From: Clostridium sp. Marseille-P299 | Lineage (GTDB): Bacteria; Bacillota; Clostridia; Lachnospirales; Lachnospiraceae | NCBI RefSeq assembly: GCF_900078195.1 | Contig: NZ_FJVE01000007.1 | Coordinates: forward strand, 62,001 to 126,000 | DNA length: 64,000 nucleotides | Reading direction: 5' to 3' | In this document: positions 25,464 through 35,034 of the stretch, piece after piece | Layout: each line of letters starts with the position of its first letter | How positions within the stretch are numbered: the first letter of the stretch is position 1 | Made by a program: the position numbers and the translations under genes | The notes under the pieces: generated by a model | Database searches by the model: none | What the model saw: only the letters and a program-made list of their open reading frames with translations | Told to the model about the DNA's origin: nothing

Positions 25464-28172
25464 ATGAGAAATAAGATTCATAATATGAATAATAGTATAC
25501 GTATTACTATAAGTATTATCTTGTTAATTTTTCTAATAATATCTCCTAGTTTAAGAATAAACGAATGGAAAGCATATGCTATGCTTTCACAAGATAAAAA
25601 GATTACAAATGATGAAATTATTATTGAATCTGAAGATGTCCGTATTACAGTACAATACGGTATGAATCAACAAGCTAGATATGGTAGAAATGTTTTGATT
25701 TCAACGAGTGTTACAAGCAGAAGTTTATCCGGCAACTATAAACTGAGTTTTGTTTTTGGTGATAGTAAAAATGAGAATGCAAATTATAGTAAAGAGTTAC
25801 AGTTAGATACTGGTAAGACTACGTATACAGACTTAAAGATACCAATGATTAATGAAGTAAAAAACTTAAAGGTAGCACTTATAGATGCAAGTGGTAATAC
25901 AGTTGTAGAAAAGGTAAATTCCTTCAATGTAATGAACTTCGGCCCCTATAAATTAGTGGGAATTTTAAGCGATTTGTCGAGTGATTTGTCGTATTTGAAT
26001 GCTTTTGGCAGTAAGTGTTATTATCTAGATGAAAGTAATTTTCCAAATGATAAGGATGGACTTGATATCTTAGATGTTATTGTGCTTAATGACTTTGATT
26101 CGAATCGTTTAAGTACTTCACAGTTTCAGGCACTCAAGGAATATGTTTCTAACGGTGGAACCCTTGTAGTAGGAACTGGAAAATCACTTTATAAAAATAT
26201 GGCTGCATTCTTACAAAATGAGATGGTAAAAATTCAAGGTGTAAGCAGTGTAGAAGATTTAAATTCAATTCAAACGGTCACCCAGACTATAAAAATAGCC
26301 AATAAGGAATCTTTCTCCCAATTGCTTGAATTGATTAGCTCATATGAGAACAATCGTATCAATATTTTAGCAAGATTAGAAGAGAGAAGTGCAAATAATT
26401 CAATCGATTCAAGTGATATTTATATTGGTGACTCTATGATGGGGGATACTCTTTTAAGTCAATTAAAAATACAATCCACTAAGAAAGAAATAGCAAATTT
26501 TACAGTGAAAAATGCTAGCAGTATTCTTACGGAAGAAGATGTAGTTTTACTTCAAAAATCAGTATATGGGAAAGGGCATATCCTGATATCCTCTTTTGAT
26601 ATTGGAATATCAAAGAAGGAAGCTGAAAATGGAAAAATCCATACAAGCTACATAGAACTTGCAAATATTATTTATAACAATTTAACTTCTGGATACCAAG
26701 GAAAATTAGAAATGGAGAGTTACGGAAGTTATGATGGATTGATGAATGTTGTCAATATTTCTAACAATAGTGATTTACCAAGTATAGGGGCATTTATGGC
26801 TCTTTTAATGATTTACGTCGTATTAATTGGCCCTGTGATTTATTTGATTTTAAAACGTTTTGATAAAACTAAGTACTTATGGGGAATTGTTCCTGTCCTG
26901 TCTATCGGGTTTGTTATGCTTATTTATGGGGCTGGATTTAAAACTCGTATTACAAATCCCTATATTGGGTATTTGGCTATAAATAGGTATGATACTGAGG
27001 GAAAAAAGGTAGCAGGTGATTTGACTTTACGATTATCATTTCCAACGAATAATGATAGTAGGATAAGCGTAGAGAACATTAAGACAATTAACATAGCAAA
27101 TACCAATTTTCCACCATATTCATTATATTCTACGGATAAGAGTAAGGTGAAAGATACGTATTTAGATATGTCAGTGTATCATACAGGTATCACTTATTTA
27201 AATAATAAAGTGATCTTAGAGACAGCAGATAAACCTGCATTTTCTAATAGTTTTTTCGAAACCACTTATGAATATGCAAGTGAACCAGTCATTGATGGAG
27301 CGATTTCAATTAACGAACAAAATATTACAGGTACTTTGGCTAATATTTCAGATCAAGATATAGAGGAGTCTTATGTTTATACCAATGGAATCTTAATCAC
27401 ATTAGGAGAACTTGAAAGTGGTGAAAGCGTTAATATTGAGGAATATCCCTCTGAAATTCTAATGAGTTCGGAGATGTTATATTATTCGGAAACTTTAGAT
27501 AATTTACTTCAATATGATGAAAATAAAAATATTTCACCAAATTCAAATCGCAAGGTTCAAACAATACGCTCAGTAATTGAAGAATTGCAAGATGAAGGAA
27601 ATGCTTCGTATTTCATTTCAATCACAAATCAATTAGAGCAGCAGAATCCATTCTATGAACTATCTTTAAATAAAGGTAGCTATGGAACGAACGTGCTCTT
27701 AGTACCAATTGATGTGAAAAATGAAATGGAAAATCAAGAATTTGTAGTCAATATGGATGCTTATATGAGTATTGTTGGAGGAAATATGCAGTATATTCCA
27801 CAGTATCGCTATATGTTAACGAAATCATTGATTGTAGATTATTATCTACCTAGTGATGATATTATAACAGGAATATATGCAAGTCCACAATTTAATCAAA
27901 CAATAGAAGGAAAGGACACCTCTTCGATATGTGAGAATGTGTATTTCTATAATAATGTGACAAATGAATACGATTTAGTATTTAAGTTTAATGATGTTGA
28001 GGAAGTAAATTCTAAATTAAAGGTGCAAAAGATTACAGGTAATCCTTTAGGTGATTATTTAACTAGTCATAATCGTATTCGAATAAAGTACGAAAATGGC
28101 ACAATGGCAGATGAAATAGCAATCCTACCGTATATTTCATATTACAAGGAGATACCAAATGCTAATAATTAA
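25464..28172 (+). CDS. large membrane protein with a glutamine-amidotransferase-like domain, ABC-associated
   Basis: 902 residues. An N-terminal membrane segment (about 13-32) is followed by an extracytoplasmic region. This includes a Rossmann/GATase1-like stretch (about 165-250: LDVIVLNDFDS, then ALKEYVSNGGTLVVGTG). A pair of membrane segments (about 438-462 and 470-490) leads to a second extracytoplasmic region of about 400 residues. The Cys nucleophile of amidotransferases is not evident, so it is probably a binding fold. It overlaps the next ATPase gene by 14 bases, implying a stable complex. I do not recognise a named family. Confidence 0.6.
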   Translation: MRNKIHNMNNSIRITISIILLIFLIISPSLRINEWKAYAMLSQDKKITNDEIIIESEDVRITVQYGMNQQARYGRNVLISTSVTSRSLSGNYKLSFVFGDSKNENANYSKELQLDTGKTTYTDLKIPMINEVKNLKVALIDASGNTVVEKVNSFNVMNFGPYKLVGILSDLSSDLSYLNAFGSKCYYLDESNFPNDKDGLDILDVIVLNDFDSNRLSTSQFQALKEYVSNGGTLVVGTGKSLYKNMAAFLQNEMVKIQGVSSVEDLNSIQTVTQTIKIANKESFSQLLELISSYENNRINILARLEERSANNSIDSSDIYIGDSMMGDTLLSQLKIQSTKKEIANFTVKNASSILTEEDVVLLQKSVYGKGHILISSFDIGISKKEAENGKIHTSYIELANIIYNNLTSGYQGKLEMESYGSYDGLMNVVNISNNSDLPSIGAFMALLMIYVVLIGPVIYLILKRFDKTKYLWGIVPVLSIGFVMLIYGAGFKTRITNPYIGYLAINRYDTEGKKVAGDLTLRLSFPTNNDSRISVENIKTINIANTNFPPYSLYSTDKSKVKDTYLDMSVYHTGITYLNNKVILETADKPAFSNSFFETTYEYASEPVIDGAISINEQNITGTLANISDQDIEESYVYTNGILITLGELESGESVNIEEYPSEILMSSEMLYYSETLDNLLQYDENKNISPNSNRKVQTIRSVIEELQDEGNASYFISITNQLEQQNPFYELSLNKGSYGTNVLLVPIDVKNEMENQEFVVNMDAYMSIVGGNMQYIPQYRYMLTKSLIVDYYLPSDDIITGIYASPQFNQTIEGKDTSSICENVYFYNNVTNEYDLVFKFNDVEEVNSKLKVQKITGNPLGDYLTSHNRIRIKYENGTMADEIAILPYISYYKEIPNANN

Positions 28173-29076
28173 GGACTTGGAAAAAAGTTATGGGAGTTTC
28201 AAGGCGTTAAATGGATTGAACTTAGAAATAAAGCAAGGGCAATTATATGGATTTGTTGGTCCAAATGGAGCTGGAAAAACTACAACTATGAAAATAATAT
28301 CTGGTTTATTAACAGCTGATCGAGGCCAAATAATTCTTGATGGTATAGACATTTTGGATAACCCTAAATATTTAAAGCAGTCCATTGGATATATGCCAGA
28401 TTTTTTTGGAGTGTATGATAACCTTAAGGTTATTGAATATATGGAATTCTTTGCATCTACTTATGATTTAAACCGTAAAAGTTCAGCTAAAACCATTGAA
28501 AGCTTACTTCATTTAGTTGGCCTGATAGAAAAGAAAAATGACTATGTAGATGGATTATCCAGAGGGATGAAGCAAAAACTATGCTTAGCAAGGACCTTAA
28601 TCCATAAACCAAAGTTATTGATACTTGATGAACCAGCATCTGGTATGGAGCCAAGAGCAAGAATGGAAATGCAAGATATCCTTAAAAAGCTTGCAGTTGA
28701 AGGGACTACAATTATTATTAGCTCTCACGTACTTCCAGAGTTGGCTGAAATGTGTACTAATATAGGAATTATTGATAAAGGAAAGATGGTCATATCTGGT
28801 TCTATGGAAGAGGTTATGACGATGCAATATAAAGCAACACCAATTCTCATGAAACTCACCCAAGGAATCGATGTTGCGATGAAAATGCTGAAGACAAATC
28901 CTCTTGTTACTAATATAGCGATTCGAGATTCCAATATTTCTTTTGGTTTCAATGGTAATTCAGAAAAAGAGTCTGAGATATTAGCAGATTTAATTATGTC
29001 AGGAGCTCGAGTTTCTGAATTTAGGAGACAGGAAAGCAATCTTGAGACAATTTTTCTACAATTGACAGAAGAATAG
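28159..29076 (+). CDS. ABC transporter ATPase (ABC-2 exporter type)
   Basis: 305 residues. Walker A GPNGAGKTT, signature LSRGMKQKLCLARTL (a variant with SRG for SGG), Walker B LLILDEPASGMEP and switch His in IISSHVLPEL are present. A C-terminal extension of about 80 residues is typical of drug/gliding-type exporters. The AGGAGAT ribosome site lies inside the preceding gene. Confidence 0.9.
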   Translation: MLIIKDLEKSYGSFKALNGLNLEIKQGQLYGFVGPNGAGKTTTMKIISGLLTADRGQIILDGIDILDNPKYLKQSIGYMPDFFGVYDNLKVIEYMEFFASTYDLNRKSSAKTIESLLHLVGLIEKKNDYVDGLSRGMKQKLCLARTLIHKPKLLILDEPASGMEPRARMEMQDILKKLAVEGTTIIISSHVLPELAEMCTNIGIIDKGKMVISGSMEEVMTMQYKATPILMKLTQGIDVAMKMLKTNPLVTNIAIRDSNISFGFNGNSEKESEILADLIMSGARVSEFRRQESNLETIFLQLTEE

Positions 29077-29169
29077 AAGTGTTTATAGACAGCATAGAAA
29101 AAAAGAATGAAAAGAGTTTTAAGGCAGAATAAAATAAAAATTTAATTTATCCAAGAAAAGAGGAACATT

Positions 29170-30063
29170 ATGTTACGAATCAATCCGATTTACAAAAAAG
29201 AATTAAAGCAAAATGCAAGAATGAGTAAAACTGCATTAATGTTATTCTTTTACAATGCTTTATTGGCCGTGTTTGGTTTGTTTGCTCTTTTTTTGATATT
29301 CAATAACAATCAGAAAAAAGGATACCATATCGATTACTCAGATATACTTAAAATCTATGGTATTATTATTGGTGTAGAATATATTTTAGTCCTTGTTATA
29401 ATTCCTGCTATGACTGCGGGAAGCATTTCAGGGGAGAGGGAAAAGCAAACATTAGAAATTTTACTAACAACAAAAGTTACCACCTTACAAATAGTGGTTG
29501 GTAAGTTAGCATCTTCTATTAGCATGATGATTTTATTGGCTTTTTCATCCTTACCAATTGTTGCGGTAGTTTTTTCAATTGGTGGAATAACGCTGATTGA
29601 CTTGGTAGAATTTATGATATCAATTACAGTTACTGCAATATTTCTGGGCAGTATTGGGATATTTTTTTCTGCTTTATGTAAAAAAACCACCGCAGCTACG
29701 GTGTGTTCCTATATGACTGTTTTATTTATTACAGGTGGTTTAGCTTTACTTTTAATTGGGGCTGATCTTCTAAATGCAGGCCAAGCTTACAATTTAGGGT
29801 TAGAGACAATTAATAGTGGGGGAAATCAATATGGTGATATTGTATTAGTATTATTAATTAATCCAATATTTTCATTCTTATCTTTATTGAATCGACAGAC
29901 TGGAATTGGAAGTAATATGAGTGTTGTATGGAAGGCGGGGAATCAAATTCGATATTTTATCGCGGATCATTGGGTAGAATGTAGTTATATTGTTCAAATA
30001 GTTATATCAGTTGTATTGTTAGTGGGAGCATCTAGATTACTAAGACCAAAAAAGGTGAGATAA
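29170..30063 (+). CDS. ABC-2 type transporter permease
   Basis: 297 residues with six hydrophobic segments. The hallmark AGSISGEREKQTLEILLTT (about residues 80-98) is the cytoplasmic coupling motif of ABC-2 permeases, and NPIFSFLSLLN appears late. It forms the channel for the ATPase 93 bases upstream; that gap contains nothing else visible. The substrate is unknown. It closes the regulator-kinase-902 aa-ABC operon. Confidence 0.85.
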   Translation: MLRINPIYKKELKQNARMSKTALMLFFYNALLAVFGLFALFLIFNNNQKKGYHIDYSDILKIYGIIIGVEYILVLVIIPAMTAGSISGEREKQTLEILLTTKVTTLQIVVGKLASSISMMILLAFSSLPIVAVVFSIGGITLIDLVEFMISITVTAIFLGSIGIFFSALCKKTTAATVCSYMTVLFITGGLALLLIGADLLNAGQAYNLGLETINSGGNQYGDIVLVLLINPIFSFLSLLNRQTGIGSNMSVVWKAGNQIRYFIADHWVECSYIVQIVISVVLLVGASRLLRPKKVR

Positions 30064-30241
30064 TAGATATATGGATAAAATGAGCCGTTTATACATCGCC
30101 TCACATTACACTTAAAATGCAATGATTAACGTAGCATAACGACTCAATTCTATGAACTATGAAAATGGAAGAAGAAAAAACATAAGACTATTATAACACA
30201 TATTTAGAAAAAAGGTACACTTTTTTGAAAAAAAATAATTT

Positions 30242-31048
30242 TTAAGTATTCACTTCTAAATTTCGTAATTTTTTACTAATTCTTAGGGCGTTATATGTCT
30301 TTGCATATTCGATTTCATTGCAACTGTCAATGTAATTTTTAGGGAAATCTTTTTTTATTCCCTTTGTACATAATAAGTTTGCAGCTTTGTTATATGCAAT
30401 AGCAGCCTCTACTTCAGTCGGATATCTACCGATGATAAAATCACCATTAATATGAATTTTACTACAATAAAGTTCCTTTCCTTTTTTAACCTCTTTTACT
30501 ACACCATGGTATCGATTAATAATCTGTATATTCTGATATCTAAAATCATATGTGTCGCCATTTATAAATCGAAAATCTCTTCCAGCTACTGCATAATTTT
30601 TAATTCCAAATCTAGAGAGGACATTTATTTGCATTCCATATTCTGCAACAAATAGATGGCCACCACGACACATTATTTTATGTTCCATAAAGTAAAATAA
30701 ATCGTCGACATCAAACTTTAATGGGGTATGTACATCTAAATAATATAAGAAATATTTACTTTTTAGATAAATCGGGTTTCTACAGTACATACCGTTATCT
30801 TTCAAGTTAATAAGCATTACCAATTTATCAAAGGATAGTGGGCAACCATGCATCTTGAACTGATCAATCTTATAATGAAGGTTATCGCAATTCAGTATCT
30901 GTGAAGCTTTCAAATAAGCTTGATGGGCTTCTTCTTTTATCGCATAACTTCCCAAACTAATATGTTTCCTCTGATATGTAATAGAGGAGCGGAAATATAA
31001 TTTTCCTGATTTTGTTTTGGCAGAAAATACGCCAGGCAAATTACCCAT
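30242..31048 (-). CDS. AP2-domain protein (two AP2-like DNA-binding domains)
   Basis: 268 residues if translation starts at 31048, chosen because AAAGGA lies 10 bases upstream; an ATG at 31069 lacks a ribosome site. Residues 4-52 look like an AP2 domain (GVF, YFRSSITY, HISLGSYAIKEEAHQAYLKA) and residues 180-226 like a second (GVV, IHINGDFIIGRYPTEVEAAI, AYNKAANLL). The middle contains HLFVAEYGMQINVL and FINGDTYDFRYQNIQI, which recalls a degenerate HNH-type core. Bacterial AP2 domains often occur in homing-type nucleases, but clear catalytic His/Asn residues are not seen. It stands alone, flanked by convergent and divergent genes. Confidence 0.65.
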   Translation of the reverse strand: MGNLPGVFSAKTKSGKLYFRSSITYQRKHISLGSYAIKEEAHQAYLKASQILNCDNLHYKIDQFKMHGCPLSFDKLVMLINLKDNGMYCRNPIYLKSKYFLYYLDVHTPLKFDVDDLFYFMEHKIMCRGGHLFVAEYGMQINVLSRFGIKNYAVAGRDFRFINGDTYDFRYQNIQIINRYHGVVKEVKKGKELYCSKIHINGDFIIGRYPTEVEAAIAYNKAANLLCTKGIKKDFPKNYIDSCNEIEYAKTYNALRISKKLRNLEVNT

Positions 31049-31153
31049 AAAAATATAGTCCTTTCTCATTTACGACCATTATTTAAAAGAAGGTATGAAT
31101 GTGTTTCTTCTATATATAATGTAAGTTGACATAAAGTACTAAGTTTTAAAAAA

Positions 31154-31190
31154 TTAGTTAAAATAAATTAGTTAAAAAAGTTAGTTAAAA
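31154..31190. repeat. three direct repeats upstream of the AP2 gene
   Basis: TTAGTTAAAA occurs at 31154, 31168 and 31181 (spacing 14 and 13 bases), about 105-140 bases upstream of the AP2-protein start. They could be operator copies. The whole 31070-31630 stretch is otherwise gene-free and very AT-rich. Confidence 0.5.
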
Positions 31191-31382
31191 TAAAAAGTTC
31201 TGATTGATAAGCTGAAAAGAAACAGCAATTTTTTTTAGGCTATGAGATTCAATAGTTATACTATAACCAATTTAGAGGGACGATTCAATGATATCTAGTT
31301 AATAAACTTAATTACAAAATCTATTAAATATTACAAAAATATTACAAAAATAGCAAAAATATTAATGGTATTTTTTATTAAA

Positions 31383-31425
31383 AAAAAGCGCTAATACTGT
31401 AGAATCAAGCTTTCTACAGTGTTAG
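31383..31425 (-). terminator. minus-strand terminator-like hairpin in a gene-free stretch
   Basis: CTAATACTGTAGAA (31391-31404) pairs with TTCTACAGTGTTAG (31412-31425). Read on the minus strand the stem is followed by GCGC and a T8 run (31381-31390). No minus-strand gene ends here, so it would either shield the AP2 gene from read-through or end an unannotated RNA. Confidence 0.55.
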
Positions 31426-31631
31426 AATTAATTTTCTTGCTTCCAAAATGAATAAAATTTTACGTAGTGTAAATAATAGTTAACAAAAATGTAACATTTA
31501 TATTTTTGGAAAACAAGTAATAATGCATAATTATTTAATAATCAAGCAAGAATATATTGTGGAATTTGAATAACGATGTAAAAAAATAGAAAAGATAATT
31601 TGCTTGATATACTGAAATTCGCTGTATGTTA

Positions 31632-31659
31632 TTGACAGAAATCTTCGCTCTGTTATAAT
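31632..31659 (+). promoter_or_regulatory. promoter of the SleB-type hydrolase gene
   Basis: TTGACA (31632-31637), 16-base spacer, TATAAT (31654-31659). It gives a leader of about 118 bases. Confidence 0.75.
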
Positions 31660-31666
31660 ACAAAAC

Positions 31667-31757
31667 ATGCGAATTGGCGGTCTAAAAAATGGAAACCTCC
31701 AATGTCGATTTATATAGATGTCAGTAGTAACGTCAAATCCGGCGCAAGTCTGACGCA
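31667..31757 (+). other. structured leader of the SleB-type gene
   Basis: The 5' and 3' ends can pair (ATGCG 31667-31671 with CGCAT 31753-31757). Inside, TTGG-C-GG pairs with CC-T-CCAA, and CGTCA can pair with TGACG around an AATCCGGCGCAAGTC loop. I do not recognise a known riboswitch. Confidence 0.4.
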
Positions 31758-31784
31758 TTAAAAAAAGAAAAGAGGAAACCAGGT

Positions 31785-32927
31785 ATGTTAAAGATACACT
31801 CGTTTCTTCATGAAGTGAAAGACAATAAAGCTTCTTTAGGAATTATGATTCTAAAAAAGCGAGATAAAATTGCTGCACCAATTATTTATGTTTTAGTGGC
31901 AACTCTTTTAGTCTTGAACTTCAATTACTTCAATGGCTTTGGCAAAAAGACAAATGAGCTACATGCAAAAGCTGAGACCATTATTAATTTATTGGGAGAA
32001 GTGGAAGAAACAAAAAAATCGGAGATTCTTACAACCGATATGCAGCAGTATACTTTCAGCAGCTTGAACTTAATCAAGGATAAATCCAAAATTGAAAAAA
32101 TAGAGAAGTTACAAGAACTAACATCTCAAACAATCACAAATAAAGCAATTCAAGTGTTCCCACTTGGACAATTTAGTATTATTAACACAAATGATGAAGC
32201 AACGGATATGAGTAGTCAAAAAATGAGTGCTACAATTGCGGATCAACAAATTAATACAAATCAATTGACTAAAGAATCAGAAGAGGAAATAGAGACTTTA
32301 TCACTAACCGAGGATAAAAGCCAAATAGAAAACAAAGAAGTCTCATCACAAGAGCAGGGAAAGGCTCAATCAGAAAAAACAGAAACTTCATCACAAGAGC
32401 AAGCAAAAGCTCAAACTAAAAAAACTGAAACAGCATCACAAAAACAAGAAAAAGCTAAAAGCGAGAATAAAGAACAGGCACAAGAAGTTTTAGCGAATGG
32501 ACTAGTTCTTACTAAGAATTCCGCTATGAAAAAGAAACTATCAAGTAATGAATTAGAAGTATTACAAAGAATTGTAGAAGCGGAAGCGACAGGAGAAGAT
32601 ATCTACGGAAAGATATTAGTTGCGAATGTCGTTATTAACAGGGTAAATGATGATGAATTCCCAGATACTATCTCTGAAGTAGTATTTCAAAAAAGTGGTG
32701 GAAGTTATCAATTCTCCCCTACAAAAGACGGTAGATATTGGTCCGTTAATATAACAAAGAGTACGATTGAAGCAGTAGAACGTGCTTTAAGTGGTGAAGA
32801 TTACTCCCAAGGAGCGTTATACTTCTTTGCGAGAAAGTTGACAAGTGAGAAAAAAGCGCAATGGTTCGACCAATCCTTGAGTCGATTATTCCGATATGGT
32901 TGTCACGAGTTTTACAAAGATAAATAA
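31785..32927 (+). CDS. cell wall hydrolase, SleB-type, membrane-anchored
   Basis: 380 residues. The cytoplasmic N-terminus is about 27 residues, then a membrane segment (about 30-50) and a long Gln/Glu/Lys/Ser-rich linker. The linker has three imperfect 14-residue repeats (SSQEQ-KAQ-KTET type, about 185-225). The C-terminal Hydrolase_2 domain (about 253-380) has IVEAEATGEDIYGKILVANV, VVINRV and the late GALYFFAR. The Glu in EAEA is the expected catalytic acid. SleB-type enzymes are lytic transglycosylases of spore cortex; this anchored form may instead act on vegetative peptidoglycan. Confidence 0.85.
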   Translation: MLKIHSFLHEVKDNKASLGIMILKKRDKIAAPIIYVLVATLLVLNFNYFNGFGKKTNELHAKAETIINLLGEVEETKKSEILTTDMQQYTFSSLNLIKDKSKIEKIEKLQELTSQTITNKAIQVFPLGQFSIINTNDEATDMSSQKMSATIADQQINTNQLTKESEEEIETLSLTEDKSQIENKEVSSQEQGKAQSEKTETSSQEQAKAQTKKTETASQKQEKAKSENKEQAQEVLANGLVLTKNSAMKKKLSSNELEVLQRIVEAEATGEDIYGKILVANVVINRVNDDEFPDTISEVVFQKSGGSYQFSPTKDGRYWSVNITKSTIEAVERALSGEDYSQGALYFFARKLTSEKKAQWFDQSLSRLFRYGCHEFYKDK

Positions 32928-32963
32928 GAATTAATATTACTCAAAAAGTGTTGAAAGTATAGA

Positions 32964-33035
32964 AAGGCTATTATAAATTAGTAGATTATCATTTATATGC
33001 AATGATGCTGATTTATAATAGCCTTTTTTATTTTT
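32964..33035 (+). terminator. terminator after the SleB-type gene
   Basis: A 15-pair stem (32964-32978 with 33011-33025), a loop of about 32 bases with an inner hairpin, then a T-run. Confidence 0.85.
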
Positions 33036-33075
33036 AATCTTATCGGTTCAAATCATAAACCACAAATCGTTTTAC

Positions 33076-33104
33076 TTGTCATGGAAATAAAATCATGATA
33101 TAAT
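33076..33104 (+). promoter_or_regulatory. promoter of thrC
   Basis: TTGTCA (33076-33081), 17-base spacer, TATAAT (33099-33104) with a TG two bases upstream of -10 (extended -10). Confidence 0.75.
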
Positions 33105-33180
33105 ACCAAACAAACTAACATTAACGAATTAAAGTATGAAAATCATACCTGATGAATACATAAATAAAAGGAGAGAAATC

Positions 33181-34668
33181 ATGAATATACTTTATCAAAG
33201 TACTCGTAATGCAAATGAAACAGTAACAGCATCACAAGCAATATTAAAAGGATTGGCAAACGATGGAGGACTTTATGTTCCAAAGACAATGCCAAAGTTA
33301 ACGATTAACCTAGAAGATTTAGCTCAAATGAATTACCAAGAGATTGCTTTTGAAGTAATGAAACTATTTTTAACTGATTTTACAGAAGATGAATTAAAAA
33401 ATTGCATTAAAAGAGCATATGATGATAAATTTGATACGAAAGAAATCGCTCCAATTAAGAAGGCAGATGGAGCCTATTATCTAGAATTGTTCCACGGTGC
33501 AACGATTGCCTTTAAGGATATGGCCCTTTCAATCTTGCCTCATCTTTTAACGACAGCAGCAAAGAAGAATCAGGTGAATGATGAAATTGTTATTTTAACG
33601 GCTACCTCTGGTGATACTGGAAAAGCTGCGCTTGCTGGATTTGCTGACGTACCTGGGACTAAGATTATTGTATTTTATCCAAAAGACGGTGTTAGTCCAA
33701 TTCAAGAAAAGCAAATGTTAACTCAAAAAGGTGATAATACCTATGTAGTTGGAATTAAAGGTAATTTTGACGATGCACAAAATGGTGTAAAAGCAATCTT
33801 TAATGATAAAGAATTAGAAAATAACATGAAGGAAAAGGGATATCAATTTTCCTCTGCTAACTCCATTAATATTGGTAGATTAGTGCCACAAATTGTATAC
33901 TATGTTTACTCATATGCAAAGTTACTTGCAAGCAATGAGATTAAGAACGGTGAAAAAATTAATGTTGTAGTACCAACTGGTAATTTTGGAAACATCCTTG
34001 CCGCTTATTATGCAAAACAATTAGGACTACCAATCAATAAACTAATATGTGCATCAAATGAAAATAAAGTTTTATATGATTTCTTTACAACTGGTACATA
34101 TGATAAAAATAGAGAGTTTATTTTAACAAGCTCCCCATCCATGGATATATTAATATCAAGTAACCTTGAGCGCCTTATTTTTAAAATTGCTGGTGATGAT
34201 GCTGAGAAAAACGCAGAATTAATGAAGTCATTAGTAAGCACTGGTAAATATGATATTACACCTAAAATGCAAGAGGAGCTTAATGATTTTGTTGGTGGGT
34301 ATGCAAGTGAAGCAGATACAGCAAAAACAATAAAAGCTCTATATCAGAGTGATGACTATGTTATTGATACTCACACAGCAGTTGCTGTAAGTGTATATAA
34401 TGAATATAAAAAAGAAACAAATGATACAACTAAGACTTTAATTGTATCAACAGCTAGTCCATATAAATTTACAAGAAGCGTAATGGATGCCATCGATGAA
34501 AGTTATAATACAATGTCTGATTTTGAGTTGGTAGATGAGTTAAGTAAAATATCAAAGATTAATGTGCCTCAGGCAATCGAAGATATTCGTACAGCTCCAA
34601 TCCTTCATTCAAGAATTTGTGACGCAGATCAGATGAAGAATACTGTTGAGAAAATACTTGGGATATAA
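33181..34668 (+). CDS. thrC: threonine synthase
   Basis: 495 residues from ATG 33181, which has AAAGGAG at 33169-33175; an upstream in-frame ATG at 33136 has no ribosome site. N-terminal MNILYQSTRN and LANDGGLYVP, then PLP Lys112 in HGATIAFKDMALSILPH, the phosphate loop LTATSGDTGKAAL and VPTGNFGNILAAYYA, are typical of the long threonine synthases. It converts O-phosphohomoserine to threonine. It is monocistronic, and no T-box or other known riboswitch is visible upstream. Confidence 0.93.
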   Translation: MNILYQSTRNANETVTASQAILKGLANDGGLYVPKTMPKLTINLEDLAQMNYQEIAFEVMKLFLTDFTEDELKNCIKRAYDDKFDTKEIAPIKKADGAYYLELFHGATIAFKDMALSILPHLLTTAAKKNQVNDEIVILTATSGDTGKAALAGFADVPGTKIIVFYPKDGVSPIQEKQMLTQKGDNTYVVGIKGNFDDAQNGVKAIFNDKELENNMKEKGYQFSSANSINIGRLVPQIVYYVYSYAKLLASNEIKNGEKINVVVPTGNFGNILAAYYAKQLGLPINKLICASNENKVLYDFFTTGTYDKNREFILTSSPSMDILISSNLERLIFKIAGDDAEKNAELMKSLVSTGKYDITPKMQEELNDFVGGYASEADTAKTIKALYQSDDYVIDTHTAVAVSVYNEYKKETNDTTKTLIVSTASPYKFTRSVMDAIDESYNTMSDFELVDELSKISKINVPQAIEDIRTAPILHSRICDADQMKNTVEKILGI

Positions 34669-34845
34669 TACTTGGGAAATAATACGTGTATAGATGTTAA
34701 GAATGTTTGGGATTCCAAATGACATAAATAGAAATAAACTACAGCAGTAGTAGTTCTTTCTATAATTATAAGTTTATAGTAATAAGTAAGTAACGATAAG
34801 TTAGTTAGTATTGAAACTAATAAGCAGGGAATTTTGTGTAAAGTT

Positions 34846-34933
34846 AAAAACGTATTCTATTATGGCAATATAAGCTACTGATATTGAATCAGATTAGCAA
34901 TTATTAAAGCCAGAGTAGAATACGTTTTTTATT
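34846..34933 (+). terminator. terminator after thrC
   Basis: AAAAACGTATTCTA (34846-34859) pairs with TAGAATACGTTTTT (34916-34929), followed by more T. The enclosed loop is long (56 bases). Confidence 0.75.
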
Positions 34934-35034
34934 ACTTTAAGTTTGTTTCAAAAATAATCCAAATATGACAAGAGCGTGACATATGTTTGACATAAACTAT
35001 GGGTAATATTATATCAAGTCAAAACCAAATGGCC

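Noticed and set aside
31531..31758. 75-codon minus-strand frame opposite the SleB leader
   Set aside because: It spans the promoter and leader of the plus-strand gene, has no ribosome site and no recognisable motif.
33105..33180. T-box or threonine attenuator before thrC
   Set aside because: The leader is only about 70 bases, with no T-box sequence, no terminator and no Thr-codon-rich peptide.
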